DNA of 64,000 bases from Mycocentrospora acerina. Lineage: Eukaryota; Ascomycota; Dothideomycetes; Pleosporales. Within the stretch, counting starts at the first letter, position 1, and each line of letters opens with the position of its first letter. Positions 10,322 to 21,043 of the stretch are shown piece by piece. The notes under the pieces were generated by a model. It saw nothing but the letters and a program-made list of their open reading frames with translations, was not told the origin of the DNA and ran no database searches. The position numbers and the translations under genes were made by a program. The stretch is taken from positions 62,001 to 126,000 of the forward strand of contig JAKUHH010000395.1 in the NCBI GenBank assembly GCA_022701365.1. The letters run 5' to 3'.

Positions 10322-11314
10322 ATGCGTGCCTCCACCGTCATCATGAGCTCCATGCTCGCCATCCTCGGCTCCGCTGTCCCCGTTGCTGAGTACTCTCTTG
10401 AGTACCAGGGCTGCTCTGCTACCACTGCTGAGTACGCTTCCGTCATCCAGCTTCTCTCCAAGGTCGTCACCGTCCTTGAGCAGATCAAGAAGGCCGACAG
10501 CTGCGACCCCAGCAAGAAGTGCTACCCTTCCACCAGCACCAGCACCACCACCGTCTACTACGACACTTACAAGAAGACCGCTGCCTACGACGCTTACCAG
10601 TCTTACCAGACTGCCTCAAGCTCTTACGACAGCGGAAAGACCTCGTACGATAGCGGATCGTCTTCCTACGACAGCGGAAAGGGATCTTACGGCTCCAGCT
10701 CATACGACTCTGGCAAGACCTCCTACGACTCTGGAGCTTCCTCCTACGACAGCGGAAAGACCTCCTACGACAGCGGAGCGTCTTCCTATGACAGCGGAAA
10801 GGGCTCCTACTCCTCTGGCTCATGGCAGAGCGGTTCGTACGAGACTGGAAAGATCTACTATGATTCCAGCAAGGGATCATGGGGCAAGTGGCAGACCAGC
10901 TCCAACGGTGGCTACGAGTGGCACGCCGAGACTGGCTACCAGACCAGCACTGCTCCAGGATCGTACTACACTCAGACCGTTCACTACGAGGATGAGCACA
11001 GCCAGCCTGCCACCAAGACTATCATCACCACTGTCCCCACCAGCAACTCGAACGGCAACACCAACATCAACAACAACATCAACAACAACGTGAACAACAA
11101 CACCAACAACAACAGCAACAGCAACGGTAACAGCAATGGAAACGGTAACGGTGCCAGCTCTGCTCCTGTCGTCGTCGCGCCCACTGTCATTGTTCCCACT
11201 GTCCTCCCAACCGAGGTCATCCCCACAGTTGTCCCCACCATCAGCATCCCGATCGTGGTCGTTCCCACAGTTGCCCCCACCGGCGCCGATCTGCCAGTCC
11301 TTCCCGCCGCTTAA
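10322..11314 (+). CDS. Secreted low-complexity SYDSG-repeat protein
   Basis: A 330-residue intronless protein with a signal-peptide-like start (MRASTVIMSSMLAILGSAVPVA). It is built of distinct low-complexity modules. A short N-terminal domain has cysteines at 31, 61 and 67 around a helix (YASVIQLLSKVVTVLEQIKK). A Tyr/Ser/Gly region (about 97-170) has eight SYDSG copies alternating SYDSGK and SYDSGA/S. A Tyr/Trp-rich linker follows, then an asparagine-rich stretch (about 240-275), then a Val/Pro/Thr tail with repeated PTVxxPT. No GPI signal is evident. Codon choice is strongly biased to C-ending codons and the promoter has a TATA box, both signs of high expression. A cell-wall, matrix or effector role is possible, but I recognise no family. 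Confidence 0.85.
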   Translation: MRASTVIMSSMLAILGSAVPVAEYSLEYQGCSATTAEYASVIQLLSKVVTVLEQIKKADSCDPSKKCYPSTSTSTTTVYYDTYKKTAAYDAYQSYQTASSSYDSGKTSYDSGSSSYDSGKGSYGSSSYDSGKTSYDSGASSYDSGKTSYDSGASSYDSGKGSYSSGSWQSGSYETGKIYYDSSKGSWGKWQTSSNGGYEWHAETGYQTSTAPGSYYTQTVHYEDEHSQPATKTIITTVPTSNSNGNTNINNNINNNVNNNTNNNSNSNGNSNGNGNGASSAPVVVAPTVIVPTVLPTEVIPTVVPTISIPIVVVPTVAPTGADLPVLPAA

Positions 11315-11674
11315 GCGCGCAAGCGTTTAAACGACACCCCGATCTCTTAGCAGGTCGGGCCTTCAACAGTTCCGACTTTTCATGACAATGGCAAACCGGA
11401 ATGGTTGATACGAAAGGAAATTCTGGTAGGGCTCTGCATTTACGATTCACAGGCAGTGGCATTTTAGACAATTGGTGTTTCTCATTTACTTTTGGATTAG
11501 GATCGTGGTGGATCCGGTTTTTTTAGTGGCTTGTAATATTTCATTTCTCTTCTACAGAAAAATTCAGTCGATGGTTGAAAAACATCTTGTGCTCCCTTGC
11601 CTCCCTCTTGTGCTTGACTGTGATGGTGAGGTGGACTAGCTTAGGATTGTGATCGACAAGAAAATTCAATACTC
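11315..11674. other. Convergent 3' flanks
   Basis: Nothing beyond 3' untranslated DNA of the SYDSG-repeat gene (+) and the GH20 gene (-) is visible. Confidence 0.55.
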
Positions 11675-13679
11675 TTATTCTCTTCTTCCCAATAATTGGC
11701 ACTGCTTCGCATCCATGGTACAGAACGCCATTTGAATCGGCTCTGCTCCAATCCCCTTTGCCACTAGTCTTTCCCTCATTTCACTCAACCGTGGACTCGC
11801 TTCAACCTGGCTTCTGTTCCGCCCTTGCGCGTCCTTTGCGCCGCTCCACAGTATTTCCGCAGCTGCTGATCCCCGCGGCCAAATCATACGGTCGACGTTA
11901 ATGGGATCTGTCTGCTCGGCCCACAGGTGCGCTTCCCCCCCGATAACGAGGTGATGATGCTCTGGTGGAATACCCGAAAGTGGGTCGTAAGAGTAGATGA
12001 GGCGCCAGTTGTGGAAGGGGGCGCAATAGTCGTTGTAGGGCCAGTAGGTGGCAGCTGTTGAGGCGGGAAAGTCAAGCCATTGTCCTTTGCCGCAGTCGAG
12101 ATACTGGGTTTGTCTCGTGTTAGCCGTATTCGCTTCCTCTCTCTCTCTCTGTGTGTGTGTTTTTTATGGTATATATATATATAGCATTGGGTTGAGCTTT
12201 GTTGGGTTGGGTTAGAAGAAAAGAGGTTCAAGTTACCCAGTAGTTGTAGTTGCCCACCAGAACTTTGTGTCCCTTTGCGACAATCTGTGCGACGGCTTTG
12301 TCGCTCCGCCAGGATTGCACAATAACGTCGGTACCGAGTTTGAGGTCCCATTCGAGAAGCATTTCCTCCCATACCATGGGGATGAGGCCTTTGGCGCGTA
12401 CTTGATCATGGTTCCTGTCTATGAATGTCTGCATAAGTGGTTGAAGGACTGAGAAGTCGTCGCTTTTTACGGTTTCGTCGAGCTTGTAGGCTTGCATGCT
12501 GACTTCGTCGCCGCCCGTGTGGAAGTAGCTCGAATATGGAAGCACGCGTGGTAGTAGGTCGTCGAATAATTTCTCTAAGAAGTTGAATACGGCGGGGGAG
12601 TTTAGCTTCAAGGTTCCCGAAGGTGGCTCCTTGGACCAAGTGTCCCAGTCGGGCTGCTTGTTGAATGCTGTGATCAGCTCAGGATGCGAGTACCAGATAC
12701 TGGATGTGTGGCCTGGCATGTCAATTTCTGTAATCAATTCTACGCCCTGAATTGCTGCGTATCGCTGCATATCCGTAAAGTCTTGAGCGGTGTATACAAG
12801 GTTTGGATGATATGCTCCCTTTGCAGATAGCTCTGGCATAGATGGAACCTCCAGCGGCCAAGCCTGTGAGTCTGTGGCGTGGAGATGGAGACGGTTCATT
12901 TTGTTATAGGCGCAGGCATGAATTTGGCGCTTGATGTCTGCGAGAGGGAAGTAGGCGCGAGATACATCAAGATTGATACCTCGGTGTTGGAAGACGGGTG
13001 CATCATAAATGGTGACTGGAGCAAGAGGCGTGTATACATCATCACCATTCGAGTGTGCGTAAAAGAGTTGAGTAAACGTTGTCAGACCTCGCGCTACACC
13101 AATGCTGGAGTTTGCCGCGATGGTTGCCTTTCCTTCGATGGTTAAAGAAATTGTATATGATTCATCGACCTCGCCTGCGAGTGGCTTTCCAATGTTCAAT
13201 GGGTCAGCAGAAAGAAGATGGATGTTGATTACGGAAATCCTTTGAGAACTTTCGCGCCATGCCGGCTCTTCCCAGTCTCGAGGATGAAACTTCCAAGGAT
13301 AGAAATTCTGCTTGAATAGTGTAGTCCAAGCAGATCTGATGGCATGTTCGACTATCTCGTGACCAGAGACCTGCTCTTTTCCCTCCTGGGCGCCTTGATC
13401 ATCGAGAGAAGGATTGACGTAACGTTTCCGTAGTTTTAATCTACCGTCGTAAACGTGAGGCTCAGTACCTGTATTTGAATTTGATGTAATGATAATAGCG
13501 TTCTGATCAGGATGCTCATTTACTAATGATCCAACGTCTTCTTCGCCAATTTCATACTGATTCCATATAATGTCTTCTGGGATCCACAACACAGTATCCC
13601 CATGGTCGTAACTGAGCGGAAGAGGCCATATTGCTGCAACCGTATATGAGAAGAAAAATAATGTGATGGAAACTCTCAT
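11675..13679 (-). CDS. Beta-N-acetylhexosaminidase, GH20
   Basis: The minus-strand exons are 13679-12237 and 12103-11675, giving 623 residues. The enzyme removes terminal GlcNAc or GalNAc from chito-oligosaccharides and glycans and acts with chitinases in wall turnover. A signal peptide (MRVSITLFFFSYTVAAIWPLP) indicates secretion. The GH20 N-terminal domain is followed by the barrel with FQHRGINLDVSRAYFP and NRLHLHATDSQAWPLE. The catalytic Asp-Glu pair is in HTGGDEV, which uses the enzyme's substrate-assisted mechanism. WxE blocks VWEEM and GGEAHLWAEQTD also match. The second exon carries the C-terminal active-site tryptophan region and DRMIWPRGSAAAEILWSG. Length fits secreted fungal enzymes (about 600). 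The 133-nt intron contains CT/GT/AT microsatellites. The neighbouring secreted protein is convergent, with no shared control visible. Confidence 0.93.
12136..12183. repeat. Compound (CT)n-(GT)n-(AT)n microsatellite in the GH20 intron
   Basis: Dinucleotide runs CT, GT and AT follow each other within the single intron of the hexosaminidase gene. The tract leaves splice signals intact and is expected to vary in length between isolates. Confidence 0.85.
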
Positions 13680-14738
13680 GTCGACGATAAGAAATAGAAG
13701 AAAGAAGGTGGAGAGGCAAGACTTGTGGAACTTGTAGACGACAATGCAATGTGGTAAGGTAATTTTTTATGTGAAAATCACGGTGAACAAACCATGTGGA
13801 AGATACTCAGCCGATGCTACAGAATGTATTGGTTCGCGAAAAGCTGAAGCATATGATGAGACGTCGTGCACTGCGGGTGTTGCCTGACGATGGTGACGAA
13901 GTTGAGTAAGCCCTCCAACGACAAATGGTGGGGTACTCTTTGATGCAGAACAGAGATGCAGTCCCCCCCTCTCCCCAATGGAGAAAGAAATATCAAAAAC
14001 CTTTAATCTACTGAAAGTTAAATATTACAGCTTACATTATTGTAACAGCGATTGGCAGGATCAAGCCAAATCGTGTCTTTGATTTAGGCAACAAGTTTAA
14101 ACTTTTAGCCTGTCCACCATTCGTGCGTTACTGCGCCCACCGTCCTGATATACACCTATCCTTCCTTCGACTTGGACAAATACCACAACACTAGCTTCGG
14201 AATCGAGGAACCCAAGATGTCCGACTGCTGTAGCTCGCAAACCAGGCTTTCCCCGCTCTCTCGCTCTCTCGTTCTCTCGGCAGGCCATGCAAACCACCGT
14301 TTTCCAGCCTAGTGCGTGACTGCCGTGCGTCTCTATGCAGTTATTCTTGCGATACTGGTGCAGATTTGCACCCGTGCCGAGGTCGTGTGGATACGCACAT
14401 GAAGCAATCCACGCGAGAGATTTACCCTTTGTGGGGGAACTAGGTCGACGTGACGCACACGACAGGGGTGTGAAGCGGATGCGGATTGGATGGCGACTTG
14501 AATTGATGTGACGGGAAGCGGGAGTGGAATCATACCACCCGTTTGTACGAGCAAACGAATAGAATTAGTGGGAGAGTAAGTTTGTCGAGTCGAGCGAGGA
14601 GGGGGCCGACAAATGTTCTTTTATCATGTGAAGGCCCTGAGTACAAAGAGCATCGCTGACCTTTCGAGTTGGGGTGTCTGATCATCATCATCATCATTAT
14701 CATCGAGTCGTTGACGATATCGAGCCTGCCTGCCTGCC
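13680..14738. promoter_or_regulatory. Divergent promoter region, GH20 and P450 genes
   Basis: This spacer separates the starts of the hexosaminidase (-) and the P450 (+). No ORF with coding character is seen. A short CTCTCG repeat lies near 14258-14278 and an ATCATC repeat near 14680-14705, in the P450 leader. Confidence 0.5.
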
Positions 14739-16388
14739 ATGGCTACACTCGTCAACCCCTCCTTCTCAACACCATACCTTGTTGGTGCTGTCGCTGTCCT
14801 CTTCATCGTGTACAGAATCTTCACTATCCTCTCCGTCAATGCGAAGATCCGTAGGCTCGGCGCGCGGGCGCCTGTCCGCAAGTCCTATGCGCCCTGGGGA
14901 GTGGACATGGCATACGAGGTGATTAATGCTGCACTCAAGGACAAGTCGTATGAGATGTGGGTTGGAATGTTTGAAAAGTGGTGTGGGCCCGGGAGGTATA
15001 CGATTGAGGCGGGTGTTGGTCAGAGGGTTATTCTGACGGCTGAGCCCGAGAATATCAAGGCCATTCTTGCCACGCAATTCAAGGATTACGGCAAGGGAGA
15101 GCAGTTTAGGCGAGAATGGCACCCATTTTTGGGAAACGGTAGGTTTGGTATCTTTGTGGATGGGAGTGTAGACTTGGATGGAATGAATATGCTAATGTCC
15201 TCGACAGGAATCTTTACAACTGATGGTGAACTGTGGCACAACTCGCGTCAGTTGATTCGACCCCAGTTTGTCAAGGACCGCCTTAGTGACATCGACATCT
15301 TCGAGGAGCACACCCAGATACTCTTGTCAAAGATTGGCAACAACCAGGAGATTGACACAATGGACTTGATGTTTAGGTATACGCTGGACGCCGCCACACA
15401 CTTCCTCCTGGGACAAAGTGTAGGCAGTCTCGACAACCCCCAGACAAAATTCGCAGATGCTTTCTACAACGCACAACGGGTACAGAGCATCGTTGCTCGA
15501 CTAGGGTACGTCTTTTGGTGCTCTTGTGAACATTAGAAGCTTACCATACACAGCCCCTTGAACTGGCTCATCCCTCGCAAACGCATGGGTTTCTACGATT
15601 CGTTAAAAGTCATCGACGACTTTGTGAGCACATTCATCGACAGGGCCATGGCCCTCTCACCCAAGGAACTCGAAGAGAAGACGAACCACGACCAAGGCTA
15701 CACATTCCTCCACTCCATCGCAGCATACACACGTGACCGCAAGATGCTCCGCGACCAGCTCGTCTCCGTTCTGCTCGCCGGGCGCGACACAACGGCCTGC
15801 ACACTAACATGGGCCATCTACCACCTCTCCATGGACCCCAGCATCACGGCCAAACTGCGCCAGGAAATCATCGATACGGTAGGCCTCGCGCGCACGCCCA
15901 CCTACGACGACCTCAAGAGCATGAAGTACCTGCAGCACATTCTCAACGAGACGCTGCGCCTCTATCCCGTCGTGCCGTACAACGTGCGCATCTCGCTCAA
16001 GGATACGACGCTGCCCACTGGCGGCGGCGCAGACGGCCTGCAGCCCATTGGCATCCCCAAGGGCACGCCAATCGCCTACTCGACACTTGTGATGCAGCGC
16101 CGCAAGGACATTTACCCCTCGCCCGCATCTGGATTCCCGGCCAGTGACAAGTTTGTGCCCGAGAGGTGGGACGGCTGGACGCCCAAGAGCTGGACCTATG
16201 TGCCGTTTAATGGCGGCCCGCGCATCTGTATTGGGCAGCAGTTTGCCCTGACGGAGATGGGCTACACGCTTGTGAGGTTGTTCCAGCGGTTTGACACGGT
16301 AGAGAACCGGATGGAGGGTGTGGAGCCTGGGCTGCATGCGGATATTGTGCTGCAGCCGGCTAAACTGATCAAGGTTGCTTTCCGCTGA
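14739..16388 (+). CDS. Cytochrome P450 monooxygenase, CYP52-like
   Basis: Exons are 14739-15138, 15208-15505 and 15554-16388, giving 510 residues. P450s of this type hydroxylate alkanes or the omega end of fatty acids at the ER membrane, with a cytochrome P450 reductase. An N-terminal anchor (YLVGAVAVLFIVYRIFTILSV) is present. Splicing of the first intron yields the CYP52-typical FLGNGIFTTDGELWHNSRQL. Helix I has AGRDTTA (about residue 307), ExxR is ETLR (about 365), PERW follows, and the haem loop is FNGGPRICIG with the thiolate Cys near 458. The first intron (69 nt) is a multiple of three without a stop, so its retention would add 23 residues. The exact CYP subfamily cannot be set by eye. 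Confidence 0.92.
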
Positions 16389-16713
16389 AGAGACTGGCGG
16401 GTGTCTATGTTCGTGCTAGAATGTTCTTTTTAAGGAGGGGGATGAAAAAATTAGTTAACGAGACATGAACTTTCAAGGGCGAATTTCATCTTAATTTTGT
16501 TTTGTATAAAAAATTCAGGTTTATTTTTCTTTTACACATGTCGAATCTGGGGTATCGTAATTCTTCTTCGTTTTCGTCGTTTACCATCTGTCCAAGACAC
16601 TTGACCGACCTGGCTTCATACATGTGTGCGAGTGCGAGTGTGAGTGTGTAGTGAACGCCTTCCAATGCCAAATCAAACGCCAGCCATGCATGTGTTGCCA
16701 AAAAAAAGCCATC
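16389..16713. other. Convergent 3' flanks of P450 and GPN3
   Basis: Only 3' untranslated sequence is visible, including a GTGCGAGTGCGAGTGTGAGTG repeat-like patch near 16625-16648. Confidence 0.5.
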
Positions 16714-17652
16714 CTACTCTTCCGTCCCTGGATCCTCGTCCTTTGGCTCTCTGGGCTCTTGCGCCTCGTGGAACTGGATGGCGTCGTCAATGTAGCTCAG
16801 CACTGCGCCGAGACTGTGTTCGTCTTGCACGTCCAGCTTGAGGAAAGAGACCATGCTGAAGCCATCAATGAGCTCAGCAATAGCCTTGTTGAGCTTGTGA
16901 AAGGATGCGCCGTTCATGAGGCTCTCGGTGGACGCAGGGTCCTTGTACTTGCGATTCTCCTTGTCTGTGGTGCGGCGCGAAGGGTCGTCGTCGATCAGGT
17001 CAGCGTCGACGTCGACGAAGCGCTTCAGGTCGCGCTTTGCGACCTGGCCCTTGACCAGATCCATCTTGCTCAGGATGTTGATGTGGGGCATCTCGAGCAT
17101 CATCATGGCGCTCATGGCAGACAGGGTGCCCGAGAAGAACTTGGGGCGGTCGATGACAAAGGTGGCCTCGAGCAGGTAGGCGGCGCACATGCGGATGTTG
17201 AGCGAGCCCGTCATCAGGACCTTGACCAGGTCGGGCAGAATGGGCACGTGCGTGTACAGCTCAATCTGGCCGGGCATGTCGAAGACGATGAGGTAGTCCT
17301 CGGTGACGTCCTCGAGCGGGTCGGTCAGGAAGTCGAGGTTCTCCATGAGGAACTCGAAGCAGTAGATGAGGCCGCCGTTGGGGCCGAGGCTCATCTCGTC
17401 CATGACATCCTCGAGGCTGATGAGGTCCTTGATGTCGAGGTCGGGCTCAAAGGCAAAGTCCTCGGCGGCGGGGTCGAGGTTGACATAGAAGCAGGGGCGC
17501 TTGTTGTTCTGGAGGTGCTGGATGAGGGCGGTGCAGAAGGTCGACTTGCCAGCGCCGGCTGGGCCCTGCGAGGACGAGCAACGTCAGCGAGGGCAGGAGG
17601 GCAGGGCAGGGCAGGGCAGGCGTACCATGACCAGGGTGCCGAATTTGCTCAT
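16714..17652 (-). CDS. GPN3: GPN-loop GTPase 3
   Basis: Minus-strand exons are 17652-17626 (nine codons, MSKFGTLVM) and 17565-16714, giving 292 residues. GPN GTPases help assemble RNA polymerase II and bring it into the nucleus. The P-loop GPAGAGKS starts the second exon, LGPNGGL is the GPN signature, VFDMPGQIELYTH covers the switch region and SKMD is the base-recognition motif. The C-terminal part matches GPN3 rather than GPN1 or GPN2 (LIDGFSMVSFLKLDVQDEHS). A charged insert (DDDPSRRTTDKENRKYKDPA) follows the SKMD region. The 60-nt intron contains a GGGCA repeat. The gene is head to head with the S-adenosylmethionine synthase gene. Confidence 0.93.
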
Positions 17653-18156
17653 TGTCACGGGGGGCTGGTGTTGCTGGTGTTGTGGCCACTGCTGCTATGC
17701 GTTGCTATGCTGTGATATGCTATGCTAAGCCCTTCCCACGGCCACTACAACAACTACTACTCCGCGTCGGCTCGCGGAGAAATTCTCGAGTGACGCGGGC
17801 GCACTGGCGGGCGCACTGGCGGGTTCTGCCGGCGGGCGGTGAGGGCGTGCGTGGGCGACGGGCGTGGTTGGCTGGGTAGCTGCGGCAAAACGCCCCTCAA
17901 CCCTCCAGATGGCGTGCTAGCAGGGGCCCGGCAACACAAGACGCCTTAGCCTGCGTCTTTTGAGCGCGCCCTGCTCGTTTTTTTCAGGCCTGGCAGACCC
18001 TCTCCGCCATTTTAAATCCCACCGTCTGCCCCTCCGAGACTCTCTCTTCTGCTCCAGCTCTTCTTCTCCCTTCCTCCCGCCTCGCACACATCCACGCGGT
18101 CGCAAGTCCTAGACTACCCCTTCGTTCCCCTCACTTCACCCCCAAACTCGCCCAAC
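17653..18156. promoter_or_regulatory. Bidirectional promoter, GPN3 / SAM synthase
   Basis: About 500 bp separates the two start codons. The side facing SAM synthase is strongly pyrimidine-rich (CTCTCTCTTCTGCTCC-type tracts near 18035-18090), typical of highly expressed fungal genes. No specific activator site can be assigned by eye. Confidence 0.6.
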
Positions 18157-19677
18157 ATGACTGTCCCCAACGGCCACGGCAAGGTACGACTGACTGCTCT
18201 GTGGTGCAGCCCCGCCACGTCCTGACCATTGTCCTAACCATTTTCCAGACCTTCCTCTTCACATCAGAGTCCGTCGGCGAGGGCCACCCTGACAAGATCT
18301 GGTAAGCACTGCCTTGTGTTTCATTGCATCTCCTTGCATTGCATTTCACCGCATTTCACCGCATTCCACTGCATTCCACTGCATTCCACCCAATTGGCCT
18401 CGTCTGCTACGACAAGCACCAACCTACACGGCGTGTTCCCATCTGTCCCGCTCGCAACTGCCGTCTTTTCTCCTGCTCCTTCTCCCTCGACTCCCTCACT
18501 CCCCCACTCCCACGCCCACTAGCTAACCCCCTCCCAGCGATCAAGTCTCGGACGCCATCCTCGATGCCTGCCTCAAGGAGGACCCCCTCTCCAAGGTGGC
18601 TTGCGAGACTGCCGCCAAGACCGGTATGATCATGGTCTTCGGTGAGATTACCACAAAGGCCCACCTCGACTACCAGAAGATTGTCCGCACCGCCATCAAG
18701 GACATTGGCTACGACTCGTCCGACAAGGGCTTCGACTACAAGACATGCAACGTCCTCGTTGCCATTGAGCAGCAGTCGCCCGACATCGCCCAGGGTCTCC
18801 ACTACGACGATGCCCTCGAGAAGCTCGGCGCCGGTGACCAGGGTATCATGTTCGGATATGCCACCGACGAGACCCCGGAGCTACTCCCCCTGACCCTGCT
18901 GTTGTCCCACAAGCTCAACTCGGCCATGAAGGAGGCCCGCAACGACGGCACCCTGCCCTGGTTGCGCCCCGACACCAAGACCCAGGTCACCGTCGAGTAC
19001 GCCCACGACAACGGCGCCGTTGTCCCTCTCCGTGTCGACACCGTCGTCGTCTCTGCCCAGCACAGCGAGGCCATCACCACCGAGGAGCTCCGAAAGGAGA
19101 TCAAGGAGAAGATCATCAAGAAGGTCATCCCCGCCAAGTTCCTCGATGACAAGACCGTCTACCACGTACGTCCATGTCCCCTCACCCCCCACATTCATCA
19201 GCTAACCACCACCTCCAGATCCAACCCTCTGGTCTCTTCATCATCGGTGGACCCCAGGGTGATGCCGGTCTGACCGGCCGTAAGATCATCGTCGACACCT
19301 ACGGTGGCTGGGGAGCCCACGGTGGTGGTGCTTTCTCCGGAAAGGACTACTCCAAGGTTGACCGTTCTGCTGCTTATCTTGCGCGCTGGATCGCCAAGTC
19401 GCTCGTTACTGCCAAGCTGGCCCGCCGTGCTCTCGTCCAGCTCTCGTACGCCATTGGTGTCGCTGAGCCCCTCTCCCTCTTCGTCGAGACCTACGGCACA
19501 TCAGACAAGTCTTCTGAGGAGCTTGTTGAGATTATCCACAAGAACTTTGACCTCCGCCCCGGTGTCATTGTCAAGGAGCTCAACCTGACCAACCCCATCT
19601 ACAACCAGACTGCTAAGAACGGTCACTTCACCAACCAGGACTTCACCTGGGAGAAGCCCAAGCAGCTGAAGCTCTAA
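18157..19677 (+). CDS. S-adenosylmethionine synthase
   Basis: Exons are 18157-18183, 18249-18301, 18538-19165 and 19219-19677, giving 388 residues, the usual length. The enzyme makes S-adenosylmethionine from methionine and ATP, supplying methyl groups for nearly all methyltransferases. Motifs are complete: GEGHPDKICDQVSDAILDA (split by intron 2), GAGDQGIMFGYATDET, GGPQGDAGLTGRKIIVDTYG and GGAFSGKD with the active-site lysines. Two very short first exons (27 and 53 nt) sit before the main body. Intron 2 (236 nt) is longer than its neighbours and carries a 10-bp tandem repeat. Codon use is strongly biased to C-ending codons, as expected for an abundant enzyme. Confidence 0.96.
18341..18390. 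repeat. 10-bp tandem repeat in SAM synthase intron 2
   Basis: Five units in exact 10-bp register: two GCATTTCACC, then GCATTCCACT twice, then GCATTCCACC. The array lies inside intron 2, after the donor, and does not touch splice sites. Confidence 0.9.
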
Positions 19678-20453
19678 ATATTACACAACACAATTCAGTG
19701 TTACGCATGAGTGGGCTTGAATCAACTTCACCCACAAGGTCAAGATTTACGACAACAACAATAACGATATGATTTGCAACATATCTTTGGAACAAGGCGG
19801 GCCTACATTCATCTTTCAACAAGTTTTCGGCGTCGGGAAGGGCATATACCCCTGTGATACCAGCCCTCTTTTTCCAAAAGTTTTCTTGCAGGTGTCATAT
19901 ACACATTCTAGAAGGATTAGTTAGGACAGTGACCCAGTGTGGGCTGTCTTTTTGCATGGCGTTTTAGAGTCGGTAGCTTCAACATTGGGGCCAGAGTGCG
20001 TTGTCAACGCGCACGTTGAGGCCTGGACGCATGGTGCGTCTGTGGAGGATGATAGATAGACAGAGTAATTATTCGAGTTGAATTGAACGTCGAGTCTGTT
20101 TTTTTCAAAGTTGAGAGGAAAATCTCGATTTGGATACATCAGTCAATCACACCTTTGATTCCTCACATGCGCATGTGTTTGTTGCCTCTTTTATCTTTTT
20201 TGAAAAATACGTTTTTGCATTGCAGTGCTTTGGGTATCTTGTAGGTTTACGCAGAGAAGAAAGGAAAAAAAAAAGACGAGGTAGATGGATGGGGTGGGTA
20301 CAAGTGTGTAGGAAAACAATCATGCCTTCCCTTCCCTTCTCTCTCATCAAACGCGACACGCACGCTCTTGCTACTCATTACAGCCATTGACGCATCAACC
20401 ACCATCTTCTTAATACGCGTCTACACTACACGCATATCGTAGTAGTAGTCCAT
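19678..20453. other. Convergent 3' flanks of SAM synthase and the basic protein gene
   Basis: No gene is supported. It is A/T-rich 3' sequence with short polypurine stretches near 20255-20285. Confidence 0.5.
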
Positions 20454-21043
20454 CTACACCCTCTGCTTAGGCGGCCCCCTCGCTGCCTTGGGCGCCGTCG
20501 TAGTCGTGGTCGTAGTCGTAGTTGCAGTCGGAGCTGCAGTCGAAGCCGTACCCCTCACTTTCTTCGTCCCAGCAGCCTGTAATCCATTCCACGAGGCGTT
20601 GTTAGCAAAAGTGAACAAATGTGGAAACGTGGGAACATGGGTATGTACGTGTAGCAAGACGGTTTGGAGGAATGAATGGATAGATGGATGGATGGATGGA
20701 TGGAATGTACCTTCTTCCCTGGCTTTCCTGTTACTTCGCCAATTAGTCTTTCCACGTTGCCTACAACTGCGTCTTTGGCCTTCTCCGTGGTTGTTCGCTT
20801 CTTAACGACTGGCTTGGTCTTTTTCGTGGTGGTGGTTGTGGTCTTCGTAGTCGTAGACTTTGCAACGCGGCCTCCAGAGACTTTATTGCTGCGGGGCTTG
20901 GACGTGTTGGCTTTTGTCGTGGATGCCGTGGCTGGGGCGCGTTTCTTGGGCGCGGCCGTCGTGGTGGGGGTCACGGCTGCAGCGATTTTATCGACGATGC
21001 GCGGGCGCGAGTGGCCTGTTGTTGCGCGGGTTGTGGCGGGCAT
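20454..21043 (-). CDS. Small basic Thr/Lys/Ala-rich protein, histone-H1-tail-like
   Basis: Minus-strand exons are 21043-20711 and 20576-20454, giving 151 residues. The composition is dominated by Thr, Lys, Ala and Pro (for example KSTTTKTTTTTTKKTKP). The only segment that looks folded is EKAKDAVVGNVERLIGEVTG followed by KPGKKAAGTKKVRG, across the intron; it is faintly CsbD-like but shorter. The C-terminus is a Thr run followed by APKAARGPPKQRV. The basic, repeat-rich character suggests DNA or RNA binding, perhaps chromatin, but this is inference from composition. The 134-nt intron contains a TGGA tetranucleotide repeat (20684-20704). Confidence 0.7.

Noticed and set aside
16624..17715. 363-codon open frame on the plus strand
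   Set aside because: It lies antisense to GPN3, which has full GTPase motifs; its composition is a mirror of the real gene.
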